A stretch of DNA of 23,451 bases from an uncultured Clostridia bacterium (GCA_937934775.1 CALGYL010000236.1:1-23451); one strand, 5' to 3'; positions 6,629 to 13,983 are shown, numbered from the stretch's first letter. A program made the numbers and translations. Notes: generated by a model not told the origin, from the sequence alone.

Positions 6629-8905
6629 TTACGGCTTGGGCGCGTCGCAGACAGTGCAGCGGATGTACTTGCGGGCGATCGCGGTTTTCAGGGTGATCTT
6701 CATCGTATTGTGAATGCCGCTGCAGTTCACCTTGCTGTGGTACTTGAGGCCTGCGGGCGTCACGTAGACGTAGACGGTCTCGCTCTTGAAGCACACCGGG
6801 CAGGCGGTCTTGCCATGCGCCCTGGCGGTGACCAGCGCCACCTTCTTGGCGCCTTCGGCGTCGGAGGTATTGCAGCCCTTCTTGTGGTAGTACTTGCCGC
6901 TCAACGTCGAGTATACGAAGGTCGCGTTGGAAGTGCTGGTCTTGGACTTCATGCAGACCGGGCAGGCGGTCTTGCCCGACGCCTTGGCCGCGGCCAACGT
7001 CACCTTCCGAGCGTTCTTCATGCCCGAGCAGTTTGCCTTAGCGTGATAGTACTTGCCGCCGTTGGTGGCGTAGACGTAGGTCTTGGTCTCCGTCGCGGCC
7101 TGGGCTTGCTTCGACAGGCAGATCGGGCAGGGCTTCTGGCCGCGCTTCTTGGCGGTGGCCAGCGTGACCTTGGTCGCGTTCTTCATGCCCGAGCAGTTGC
7201 TCTTGGCGTGATAGTACTTGCCGCCCACCGTGGAGTAGTAGTAGATCGTGGAAGCGTTCTTCTTGATGCAGATCGGGCAGGCGGTCTTGCCAGCCTTCTT
7301 GGCTACCGCCAGCGTCACCTTCCGGGCGTCCTTCATCCCGGAACAGGTGGAATTCGAGTGATAGTACTTGCCCGCCGTCGTCGCGTAGACGTAGGTGGTG
7401 GACGAAGCCTTGACGCACACCGGGCAGGGCAGCTTGCCCTTGGCCTTGGCGGTGGCCAGCGTGATCTTTCGGGCGTTCTTCATGCCCGAGCAGTTGGCCT
7501 TGGTGTGGTAGTACTTGCCGGCGGTCGTCGCGTAGTAGATGGTGGTGGAAGTAGCCGCCTTGCTGCCGATGCACACCGGGCAGGGCTTCTGGCCGCGCTT
7601 CCTGGCGGTGGCCAGCGTGATCTTCTGCGCGTTCTTCATGCCCGAGCAGGTGGGGTTGACGTGGTAATACTTGCCCACAGACGTGCTGTAGTAGGCTTTG
7701 ACCGCGGTGGTGCTCTTTTTACTTGCGCTGGTCTTCTTAACGCAGATCGGGCAGGGCTTCAGCCCCGCTTTCTCCGCCTGGGCCTTGGTCACCCGCTGCG
7801 CGTTCTTCATGCCCGTACAGTTGCTCTTGGTGTGGTAGTATTTTCCGCCTTTGGTGGCATAATAGGCGCCGACGCAGACAGGGCAGGCCTTCAGGCCCTT
7901 TTTCTGAGCCTGCGCCAGGGTGATCGCCTGCGCGTTCTTCATCTTCGAGCAGGTCTTGTCCTTGTGGTAATACTTGCCGCCTGAACTGGCGTAATAGGTA
8001 GTGCCGCTGGACTTTATGCCATAGCACACAGGGCAGGCCGACTGCCCGCGGGAGAGGGCGATGTCCACCGAAACCTTGGTGGGCGTACCCGTGATGTTGG
8101 TACAGTCCTTGGTCTTGTGGTAATAGCTGTCGCTGTTGGAGGCCCAGACGTAGGTGGCGTCCGGATCATCGGCGGCGGTGGAGCCGTCCCCGGTGTCACC
8201 AGTATCGCCGGTATCGTCACCAACATTGGTTCCGGAATCGGAAGAACCGTTCGAGCTTCCGCCGGGCCTGGGCGTATACTGGGCGGCGGGGGCGGGCGTC
8301 TCCCCGGTGGCGCTCCCGTCGTTCACCGTGCCCGCGGGCAGTTCGCCGGTCAGAACACTGGTCGGCGAAGGCGTCGGCGTCGCGCCGACCACGATGGATT
8401 CAGGCGCCTGAATGCTGCCCACGCCCACCGTCTGATCCGCGCCGTGGCCGAACAGACCGGAGAAGATCCAGACCAGCAGCACAATGAACCAGACCACCGC
8501 CACGCCGGAGACGATCATGCGCGGTCTGGGTTCCAGCCGCTCTCGCTTCCAGAGGATCCAGATGCCAAGCGGCGGCAGCACGACCAGAAGCAGCCACATC
8601 AGCCAGTCGCTTCGGTAGAGCACGTCATAGCGGCCCGCGGGCGCGCCTTCGCCGGGATCATATCCCTCCGGCTCATAGCTGTCCTGCCCAGGGTAAGGCC
8701 CGCTCTGGTCGTACCCGCGTCCGTAGTCCCGGTACTCCGGGCCATTGGGATCGTTCGGGTCGTAGCCGTCGGCCTGCTGATGATCACCGGCATCGGCGTT
8801 CTGACGCTCAAAAGAAAGGCGGTGTATCTCCCCATCGCCCCATTTATACGCAAGGCCGCGCTTCGACCAGTGCAATTTCAGCTTGCCGAATTGCTTTGTT
8901 GCCAT
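6629..8905 (-). CDS. Membrane-anchored protein with ten tandem His-Cys-Cys-Cys putative zinc modules
   Basis: This 758-residue protein of unknown function starts with ATG at 8905, with GGTGG seven bases upstream. A hydrophilic N-terminus (1-96, rich in Asp/Gly/Pro/Tyr) leads to two membrane helices (about 101-119 and 131-154) joined by a very basic turn, KRERLEPRPR. A Thr/Ser/Pro/Gly linker (about 175-250) follows, then ten repeats of about 42-60 residues (251-754). Each has the pattern Tyr-Tyr-x-(Thr/Ser)...Gly-Lys-Tyr-Tyr-His-x4-Cys-Ser-Gly-Met-Lys-Asn-Ala...Thr-Leu-x-x-Ala...Gly-x-x-x-Cys-Pro-x-Cys. The four presumed metal ligands are kept in all ten (His 263, 314, 358, 415, 467, 516, 566, 621, 674, 723). 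The unit resembles the Ada-like His/Cys module often found singly at the C-terminus of secreted nucleases and related proteins. It is monocistronic, with its own promoter and terminator. Confidence 0.88.
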   Translation of the reverse strand: MATKQFGKLKLHWSKRGLAYKWGDGEIHRLSFERQNADAGDHQQADGYDPNDPNGPEYRDYGRGYDQSGPYPGQDSYEPEGYDPGEGAPAGRYDVLYRSDWLMWLLLVVLPPLGIWILWKRERLEPRPRMIVSGVAVVWFIVLLVWIFSGLFGHGADQTVGVGSIQAPESIVVGATPTPSPTSVLTGELPAGTVNDGSATGETPAPAAQYTPRPGGSSNGSSDSGTNVGDDTGDTGDTGDGSTAADDPDATYVWASNSDSYYHKTKDCTNITGTPTKVSVDIALSRGQSACPVCYGIKSSGTTYYASSGGKYYHKDKTCSKMKNAQAITLAQAQKKGLKACPVCVGAYYATKGGKYYHTKSNCTGMKNAQRVTKAQAEKAGLKPCPICVKKTSASKKSTTAVKAYYSTSVGKYYHVNPTCSGMKNAQKITLATARKRGQKPCPVCIGSKAATSTTIYYATTAGKYYHTKANCSGMKNARKITLATAKAKGKLPCPVCVKASSTTYVYATTAGKYYHSNSTCSGMKDARKVTLAVAKKAGKTACPICIKKNASTIYYYSTVGGKYYHAKSNCSGMKNATKVTLATAKKRGQKPCPICLSKQAQAATETKTYVYATNGGKYYHAKANCSGMKNARKVTLAAAKASGKTACPVCMKSKTSTSNATFVYSTLSGKYYHKKGCNTSDAEGAKKVALVTARAHGKTACPVCFKSETVYVYVTPAGLKYHSKVNCSGIHNTMKITLKTAIARKYIRCTVCDAPKP
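6641..8155 (-). repeat. Ten in-frame tandem repeats encoding putative zinc modules
   Basis: Repeats begin at about residues 251, 303, 348, 404, 456, 504, 554, 609, 662 and 711 of the protein. Repeats 2-8 are the most alike. Repeat 1 lacks the Met-Lys-Asn-Ala core, repeat 9 has His-x2-Cys instead of His-x4-Cys, and repeat 10 ends Cys-Thr-Val-Cys. Linkers between units vary from about 1 to 15 residues and are Ala/Ser/Thr/Lys-rich. Confidence 0.88.
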
Positions 8906-9004
8906 TCTTCAACCACCTTTTCTCGCGTGCCCTCTGACGAAAGACGTGCGCATCGTCCAGACCGGAAACATCAACCGAGCGCATGATCGCGCTTCATATT
9001 GAAA

Positions 9005-9033
9005 AGTGTACAACAAAACACACCTCCAGTCAA
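9005..9033 (-). promoter_or_regulatory. Sigma-A-type promoter for the ten-repeat protein
   Basis: On the minus strand TTGACT (9033-9028) and TACACT (9010-9005) are separated by exactly 17 bases. Predicted start is near 8998, leaving a leader of about 90 bases. Confidence 0.72.
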
Positions 9034-9255
9034 TATCGGTTGGACGCAAAAGCTCTGGATATTGTTTCATCTATACGGGTTTGGGCGTCTATGGAAGACA
9101 AAATCGGCTATAGAGTCGGAAAACTGCCGCATGGAAGCCCCGAAACCGCGCGCGGAGCCCCGCGAACCGGACCTGAGCTGCCCCCGTAATTTCGCGTTTT
9201 CTCCCGGCTTTGGGCTTTCCTTCGCGCGCGCAGTATATGCAAATACATGAATTCG

Positions 9256-9264
9256 TGGTATAAT
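9256..9264 (+). promoter_or_regulatory. Extended -10 promoter of the capA-like gene
   Basis: TGG followed by TATAAT (9259-9264) makes a full extended -10 element; no good -35 lies 17 bases upstream. An ATG at 9263 sits inside this box, so the protein must start later, at 9296. Confidence 0.65.
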
Positions 9265-9295
9265 GCGGTTAAAAGCGGGATATGGAGTTGATCCG

Positions 9296-10666
9296 ATGCT
9301 ATCCAACTTGTTGCAAAGATATGCGGCGCTGCCCAGGCGGATTCGTCTGGCGTCATTCATCGCGTTGCTTATTCTCATTGCAGCGCTTTGCATTTTGCTG
9401 GTTCGCTGCTCCATGCCGGACCGCACCGTCGCGACCGTCGCGACGCAGACGACGACGCCGGGTCCCGGAGACTCTGCCGCGCCCTCCGCCAAGGCGGATA
9501 CGGATGCGGACCAAGGCGAGGAGGGAGGGGACGCCTCCGCTGACGTGCCGTCCGAAGATGTCAACATCAACGAGGACCTGAGCGGAGAACCCACCGTGCC
9601 CACCGGCGTCAAGCGGGAAGCGGTCGTCCGCTCCTTCGGCGACGTCATCATCCACGAGCCGCTGTTTGACACCGCCTACAACGCCGAAGGGAAGACCTTC
9701 GACTTCTCGCCGTTCTTCTCGCTGATTTCGGATTCGCTCTCCAAGGCGGACTACACCATCGGCAACGTGGACGGCCCGATGGGCGGCAAGGGCAGCCGCG
9801 GCTACAAGTTCTATCCGCAGTTCAACACGCCGCCGCACCTGATGTACGCGCTGAAGAGCAGCGGTGTGGATATGCTGACGCTGGCCAACAACCACGCGCT
9901 GGACACCTTCTTTGACGGCCTCAAGCGCGAGATTGACAACGTGGACAAGGTCGGTCTGGACCACGTGGGTGCCTATCGCACCCAGAAGGAATACGATACG
10001 CCCAAGGTGGTCAACATCAAGGGCATCAAGGTGGGCATCACCAACTACACCGTGTCCACCAACAACCTGGAGAACAGCTCCGACCCCGAAGCCACCCAGT
10101 ACGGCCTGCGCACCACCCGCAATTCCAGCCCCAAAAAGGACATCGCGGCGCTTCGGAACGCGGGCGCAGAGTTTGTCGTGGTGTACATGCACTGGGGCGA
10201 GGAATACAACCGCAGCGTGACCGACTCCCAGAAGGATCTGGCCAAAAAGCTGGTCGCGGCGGGCGCGGACATGATCATCGGCGGGCATCCGCACGTGGTG
10301 CAGGCCATCGATACCGTGACGGCCAAGGACTCGGACGGCAAAGAACGCAGCGCGCTGGTGGTCTACTCCATGGGCAACTTCCTTTGCGACCAGCGCACAC
10401 GGTACCGGGACAGCGGCATCATCTTCGAGTTCACGCTGGTGGATGACGGCTCCGGAACGGTTAAGGCCACTTCGCCCAAGTACGTACCCGTCTACGTGTG
10501 GCGCGTCAAGATCGATTCCGGATACGATTACCGGGTCGTCTCTTGCGGCAGCGTCATTGAGGACCGGCCCAAGAGCATGACCGACGATGTGTTTAACCGG
10601 GTCAAGCAGGTATGGAACGAACTGAAGAAGCTGATCGGGGATTCGGCCCGTATCGCAAAGAGCTGA
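9296..10666 (+). CDS. CapA-family (poly-gamma-glutamate synthesis type) metallophosphatase-like protein
   Basis: This 456-residue protein has one N-terminal membrane helix (about 20-38), a low-complexity Thr/Ala/Asp/Glu linker (about 40-105) and an extracytoplasmic CapA/PGA_cap domain (about 110-430). Visible motifs are SFGDVIIHEPLF (113-124), GNVDGPMGG (156-164), TLANNHALDTFFDG (195-208), YMHWGEEYN (297-305), IIGGHPHVVQ (327-336) and YSMGNFLCDQ (357-366). These mark the calcineurin-like metallophosphoesterase fold. The usual Glu of the Asn-x-Glu motif is Asp here. I chose the ATG at 9296 because GGAG lies eight bases upstream and the earlier ATG falls inside the promoter. No pgsB/pgsC homologue is adjacent, so poly-gamma-glutamate synthesis is not implied; standalone members are of uncertain role in the envelope. 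Confidence 0.88.
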   Translation: MLSNLLQRYAALPRRIRLASFIALLILIAALCILLVRCSMPDRTVATVATQTTTPGPGDSAAPSAKADTDADQGEEGGDASADVPSEDVNINEDLSGEPTVPTGVKREAVVRSFGDVIIHEPLFDTAYNAEGKTFDFSPFFSLISDSLSKADYTIGNVDGPMGGKGSRGYKFYPQFNTPPHLMYALKSSGVDMLTLANNHALDTFFDGLKREIDNVDKVGLDHVGAYRTQKEYDTPKVVNIKGIKVGITNYTVSTNNLENSSDPEATQYGLRTTRNSSPKKDIAALRNAGAEFVVVYMHWGEEYNRSVTDSQKDLAKKLVAAGADMIIGGHPHVVQAIDTVTAKDSDGKERSALVVYSMGNFLCDQRTRYRDSGIIFEFTLVDDGSGTVKATSPKYVPVYVWRVKIDSGYDYRVVSCGSVIEDRPKSMTDDVFNRVKQVWNELKKLIGDSARIAKS

Positions 10667-10833
10667 CCGGGTTATCCGGGCATTGCGCGGGAGCCGGTCC
10701 GCAAGTCGTGGTTCAAGCGTTTGGGGCTCTCTTCCCCGCCGGTTCGTATCATCACAGGATTTGCACAAATCCGCCAAAGGCGGTCGTATTTTGGCAGGCC
10801 TTCGCATACCTTCCCAATAAGGGGGTGTGCGCG

Positions 10834-11055
10834 TTGAAAGAGGACGTCGTGCGCGAGGGCGAGGGGTTGGATGCGCTGTCCGCGAGGCTTCATGTGCCAG
10901 GGTGCATGCTGCTTCGCGCCAACCGTCTGTACAGTCCGGCGTGGCTTTTGCCCGGCCGCGTGATTCGGGTGCCCGAGGGAGACTTCTGTCGGCGGGATGA
11001 CTTTCCCTGCCCGGCGGAGGCGCTGGAGCAAAAAGTCCGGGAGGAAATGGATTGA
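10834..11055 (+). CDS. Small LysM-domain protein
   Basis: This 73-residue protein consists almost entirely of one LysM-like domain. VVREGEGLDALSARLHVPG leads to LLRANRLYS and ends LLPGRVIRVPEGD, matching the LysM pattern of an early Gly, an Asn in the middle and a final pro-Gly-x-x-(Leu/Ile) strand. LysM domains bind peptidoglycan or related N-acetylglucosamine polymers. The TTG start at 10834 is chosen because GGGGGTG sits six bases upstream; the longer open frame from 10612 would overlap capA and lacks family similarity. No signal peptide is seen, which is odd for a cell-wall binder. Its TGA overlaps the TTG of mutY (TTGA), so the pair is translationally coupled. Confidence 0.72.
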   Translation: MKEDVVREGEGLDALSARLHVPGCMLLRANRLYSPAWLLPGRVIRVPEGDFCRRDDFPCPAEALEQKVREEMD

Positions 11056-12092
11056 CCGACTTTACCAAGGCGCTGCTCGACTGGTACGGCCAGAACGCCC
11101 GTGACCTTCCCTGGCGGAAGGAGCGGGACCCCTACAGGATCTGGCTCTCGGAGATCATGCTGCAGCAGACCCGCGCGGAGACCGTGATCCGCTACTACCT
11201 GGCATTCCTGGACCGCTTCCCGACCGTGGAGGCGCTGGCCGAAGCGGACCCGGTGGAGGTGCTCAAGCTGTGGGAGGGCCTGGGCTACTATTCCCGGGCG
11301 CGCAACCTCATGAAGGCGGCCAGACAGGCGGCCTCAGTCGGCGGCTTCCCGCGGGACGCCGCTTCTCTTAAAAAACTTCCGGGCGTGGGCGAATACACCG
11401 CGGGGGCGATCTCATCCATCGCCTTTGACCAGCCGGAACCCGCCATCGACGGCAACCAGATCCGGGTACTGAGCCGCGCTTTTGGCATCCGGATGAACGC
11501 CGCCTCGCCCGAAGGGAAGCGCGCCCTGCGTCAGGCGGCGCTCTCTGCGCTGCCTTTGGAGCATCCGGGCGATTTCAACCAGGCGATGATGGGGCTGGGC
11601 GCGCTCATCTGCACCCCCCGCCCCGATTGCGCGCATTGCCCGGTGCGGTTGGCATGCGATGCGTTTCGCGCGGGCGACGCCGAATCTCTGCCGCAGATGC
11701 CGCCCAAGGCGGACAAGCGGCTGGAACAGCGGGCGGTGGCGCTTGTGTACCGCGCGGACGCGGTGCTGGTGCGAAGGCGACCGGACGAGGGACTGCTGCC
11801 GGGCCTGTACGAGTTCCCGAGCTTTCCCGGCGCAAGGACGCAGGCCGAGGTACGCTCTGCGCTTCGGGAACTGGGCGTCGAGCCGGAGGGGCTTGTCCCT
11901 TTAGGAAGCGCGCGCCACGTATTTACACACCTGATCTGGCAGATGACCGGCTGGACCTGCGGCGCAACCGGCGCGACCGAAGGGGCGTTTGTCGGAGCGG
12001 AGGCGCTGAAGGCGCTGCCCTTCCCCACCGCGCTCAGGTTTTTCCGGGAACAGGCGCTGGAAACGTTAGCACGCCTCTCAGACGCGACTTGA
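11052..12092 (+). CDS. mutY: A/G-specific adenine glycosylase MutY
   Basis: This 346-residue DNA repair glycosylase removes adenine mispaired with 8-oxoguanine or guanine. The N-terminal helix-hairpin-helix catalytic domain shows WLSEIMLQQT with catalytic Glu34, the HhH motif LPGVGEYTAGAI (109-120) and catalytic Asp133 in AIDGNQIRVLSR. Cys187, Cys193, Cys196 and Cys202 provide the [4Fe-4S] cluster ligands. The C-terminal NUDIX-like domain (about 225-346) recognises 8-oxoG. The start is TTG at 11052 with GGGAGG eight bases upstream, overlapping the stop of the LysM gene. One oddity is that the first two cluster cysteines are separated by five residues instead of the usual six (see findings). 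Confidence 0.95.
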   Translation: MTDFTKALLDWYGQNARDLPWRKERDPYRIWLSEIMLQQTRAETVIRYYLAFLDRFPTVEALAEADPVEVLKLWEGLGYYSRARNLMKAARQAASVGGFPRDAASLKKLPGVGEYTAGAISSIAFDQPEPAIDGNQIRVLSRAFGIRMNAASPEGKRALRQAALSALPLEHPGDFNQAMMGLGALICTPRPDCAHCPVRLACDAFRAGDAESLPQMPPKADKRLEQRAVALVYRADAVLVRRRPDEGLLPGLYEFPSFPGARTQAEVRSALRELGVEPEGLVPLGSARHVFTHLIWQMTGWTCGATGATEGAFVGAEALKALPFPTALRFFREQALETLARLSDAT

Positions 12093-12188
12093 CCGTGAAA
12101 GAAAGCCTGCGGCGCATCTTCCTGGCAGGCAGATTAAAACGACCGGCCCATTGCGCCGGTTGCAGCGTATTTGGAAAGGGATGATCGT

Positions 12189-12737
12189 ATGGCACTGCTG
12201 GGCGGGAACGAGAATGAAAAGGCACGCAAGGCCAACCTGAAAGAGCTTGAAGACAAACGCATCGCCTTTGCCGAAGCGCACCAGGATCTGAAAATGGACA
12301 GCGCGCTGCTCGTTCAGTTCGGCGGAGGCTTTAAGGGCGTGGGCATCGGCCCAAGCGGGATCTTCCTGCTCATCGGGCCCGGCCCCGGCGACAACGAGGA
12401 CTTCACGCTCGAATGCTACGACCACTGCCGCGCGCGGCTCCGGGATGAAAAGATCGCCTCCGAGGGCGCGGCAGGCATCCTTGGCTTTGGCAAAAAAGGC
12501 GGCCAGGGCTATACGCTCTCCATCGAGGTTGCGGACAAGGGCTTTGAGATCAGCTTCGTGTCCGGTTACAACTTCCTGCTGGAAGTCACCCCGGCCCGAA
12601 AGAATCCGCTGCTGGATACCAAGCGCCGCCCGGGCAACGCAAACATCGTCTGGGACATGCGTTCCATCACCTACGCGGATTGCCAGACCACCTTCGCCTG
12701 GTGGCACAAGGCGCTCAACGAATTCTCGATCGATTGA
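12189..12737 (+). CDS. Protein of unknown function, 182 residues
   Basis: I do not recognise a family. The protein starts at ATG 12189 (AAAGGG about eight bases upstream) with a charged helical N-terminus (KARKANLKELEDKRIAFAEA, about 11-30). Alternating hydrophobic strands with many glycines follow: LLVQFGGGFKGVGIGPSGIFLLIGPGPGDNEDF, and later YTLSIEVADKGFEISFVSGYNFLLEV. It ends with an aromatic helix around TFAWWHKALNEF. There is no signal peptide or membrane segment, so it is probably cytoplasmic and mostly beta. It sits 97 bases after mutY and ends just before a strong hairpin. Its codon use and RBS look like those of a genuine gene. Confidence 0.75.
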   Translation: MALLGGNENEKARKANLKELEDKRIAFAEAHQDLKMDSALLVQFGGGFKGVGIGPSGIFLLIGPGPGDNEDFTLECYDHCRARLRDEKIASEGAAGILGFGKKGGQGYTLSIEVADKGFEISFVSGYNFLLEVTPARKNPLLDTKRRPGNANIVWDMRSITYADCQTTFAWWHKALNEFSID

Positions 12738-12745
12738 CCTTTTAT

Positions 12746-12784
12746 GGCAGGGTCCCCGGAAACAGCGTTTCTGGGGACCCTGCC
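12746..12784. terminator. Strong hairpin between convergent genes
   Basis: A perfect 12-base stem GGCAGGGTCCCC/GGGGACCCTGCC encloses a further GAAAC/GTTTC stem with a 3-base loop. No proper T-run follows on either strand (GAAAAATC on plus, ATAAAAGG on minus). It lies between the unknown gene ending at 12737 and the exported protein gene ending at 12845, so it probably ends or protects both transcripts. Confidence 0.65.
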
Positions 12785-12844
12785 GAAAAATCATCAAATC
12801 ATCCGGCGCCGCGGAGATGCCGGTTGGCTTCCCGGAGTTGATGC

Positions 12845-13336
12845 TTATGCGTCCGGCACAACCACCAGCGTGCCCGGATCGTAGGGCAGGTTCCACACGG
12901 CGGCGTCGTCCTTCTTGACGGACTTCATTACGTCGCCCCACTTGGCGGCCTTGTAGCCGTCAAACTGTTCGCCGTCAGAGGAGGACAAAACCAATGTCTC
13001 CACGTCGCGGCTGACAGGTTCCTCCACCGGGATGGCCAGGTAGAGCTTCTTGCTCTTGTGGTAGCAGACGGCAACGTCCGTCTGCACCGCCTGGGTCAGC
13101 ACGCTGTCCAGCTCGAAGCAAACGAAGTCCTCAAAGTCGGACTCTGCGGGCGGCTCGGTGAAGTTCAGTTTGTCGAGCGCCTTCTGGTATTCGCCATAGC
13201 TGATCAAGGTCAACGCTTCCTTGGCGTCGTCAAACAGCGCCTCATTCAGATCCTTGGCGCTGGCGAGCACCGGCGTTGCCGCGAGAAGCGCCGCGCACAG
13301 GAGAACCGCCGTCCATTTTTTCAGTCCGAAGCGCAT
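12845..13336 (-). CDS. Small exported protein of unknown function
   Basis: This 163-residue protein has a signal peptide (basic MRFGLKKW, hydrophobic AVLLCAALLAATPVL, probable cleavage after Ala-Ser-Ala27). The mature part is acidic: an N-terminal helical stretch with a YGEYQKALDKLNF motif reminiscent of a single TPR-like helix pair, then beta-like segments with VAVCYHKSKKLYLAIPVEEP and a C-terminal PGTLVVVPDA. I do not recognise the family. The start at 13336 has AAGGATG about nine bases upstream. It lies 50 bases after the NMT1-type ABC operon on the same strand. A TACAAT box at 13362-13357 (minus strand) could give it its own weak promoter. A helper of the neighbouring transporter is possible but not shown. 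Confidence 0.75.
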   Translation of the reverse strand: MRFGLKKWTAVLLCAALLAATPVLASAKDLNEALFDDAKEALTLISYGEYQKALDKLNFTEPPAESDFEDFVCFELDSVLTQAVQTDVAVCYHKSKKLYLAIPVEEPVSRDVETLVLSSSDGEQFDGYKAAKWGDVMKSVKKDDAAVWNLPYDPGTLVVVPDA

Positions 13337-13386
13337 GACCCATCACATCCTTGCCCATTGTATCCCTTTGACGGGCGAAGGTTGCT

Positions 13387-13983
13387 TCAGGTTGCAGCCA
13401 TTGGAGGTTCTTGTTCCCGATCCAGAGAAAAAATTGCTGATGCGCCCAAAATCTCCAGGTCCTCCGGGTTGTGGGAGATGAGTAGAACCGCCGCGTGCCC
13501 CCGGTTTTTCCGGACGTAGTCCGCCGCTAGGCGCTTGTTCTCCCCATCCAGGCCGTTCATCGGCTCATCCAGTACGACCAGATCCGCTCTGGCGGTCATC
13601 GCCCTCGCCAGCGCCAGCCGTCTGCGCATGCCGCCGCTGAGCTTTTGCGCCCGCTCGTTCAAATCATCCTCCAGCCCGAGAGCCGTAAGGCTCAGGACCG
13701 CCGCCTCCCTTGAGACGCCAGTCAGCCGCAGGTTGTCCAGCGCGCTCAGGTGCTCGATCAGCCGGTCCTCCTGAAACACCGCCGCCTTTTTGATGCCGTC
13801 CACACCCTCGATCCGCCCGCCGTCCGGCTTTTCCAGGCCCAGCAGAATCCGGGAAAGCGTCGTCTTTCCGGAGCCGGATTTCCCCGTCAGCGCGGTCACC
13901 CGGCCTTCCGGCAGGGTCAGACTGACGCCCGAAAGCACACGCTTCTCACCGTAGGATTTTGTGATATCCGAAAGAACAATCAT
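13387..13983 (-). CDS. ABC transporter ATP-binding protein (nitrate/sulfonate/thiamine-precursor family)
   Basis: This compact ATPase (198 residues; relatives are usually 230-260) belongs to an NMT1-type importer. Motifs are Walker A GKSGSGKTT (34-42), Q-loop Gln71, signature LSGGMRRR (115-122), Walker B LVVLDEP (135-141), GLD of the D-loop and H-loop His171 in LLISHNPED. The C-terminal extension normally found after the H-loop is missing, but all catalytic motifs are intact. The ATG at 13983 overlaps the TGA of the permease gene (ATGA). It acts with the permease and binding protein upstream. The substrate cannot be assigned from the ATPase. Confidence 0.9.
   Translation of the reverse strand: MIVLSDITKSYGEKRVLSGVSLTLPEGRVTALTGKSGSGKTTLSRILLGLEKPDGGRIEGVDGIKKAAVFQEDRLIEHLSALDNLRLTGVSREAAVLSLTALGLEDDLNERAQKLSGGMRRRLALARAMTARADLVVLDEPMNGLDGENKRLAADYVRKNRGHAAVLLISHNPEDLEILGASAIFSLDREQEPPMAAT

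Larger units (their letters stand above)
8906..9295. other. Divergent intergenic region with two promoters
   Basis: This gap of about 390 bases holds a minus-strand promoter for the ten-repeat protein (9005-9033) and an extended -10 promoter for the CapA-like gene (9256-9264). The intervening 9034-9255 is locally richer in A/T than the genes. It has no frame with a good RBS and no hairpin I can support, so the function of this extra length is not apparent. Confidence 0.6.

Noticed and set aside
6509..7984. A 491-codon open frame on the plus strand
   Set aside because: It lies opposite the ten-repeat zinc gene, its periodic Ala/Gly/Leu/Val/Arg composition simply mirrors the repeats, and it lacks an RBS or promoter.
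10757..10792. A promoter with an operator-like repeat (GGATTTG-CA-CAAATCC) before the LysM gene
   Set aside because: TTGCAC has no acceptable -10 at the right distance; the inverted repeat is real but too short to call a function.
10612..10833. N-terminal extension of the LysM protein
   Set aside because: It overlaps the end of the CapA-like gene, and the RBS and domain boundary both support the TTG at 10834.
9353..11068. A 571-codon open frame on the minus strand
   Set aside because: It is antisense to the CapA-like gene, the LysM gene and the mutY start, is rich in His/Arg/Val as expected from antisense reading of GC-rich codons, and has no family motifs.
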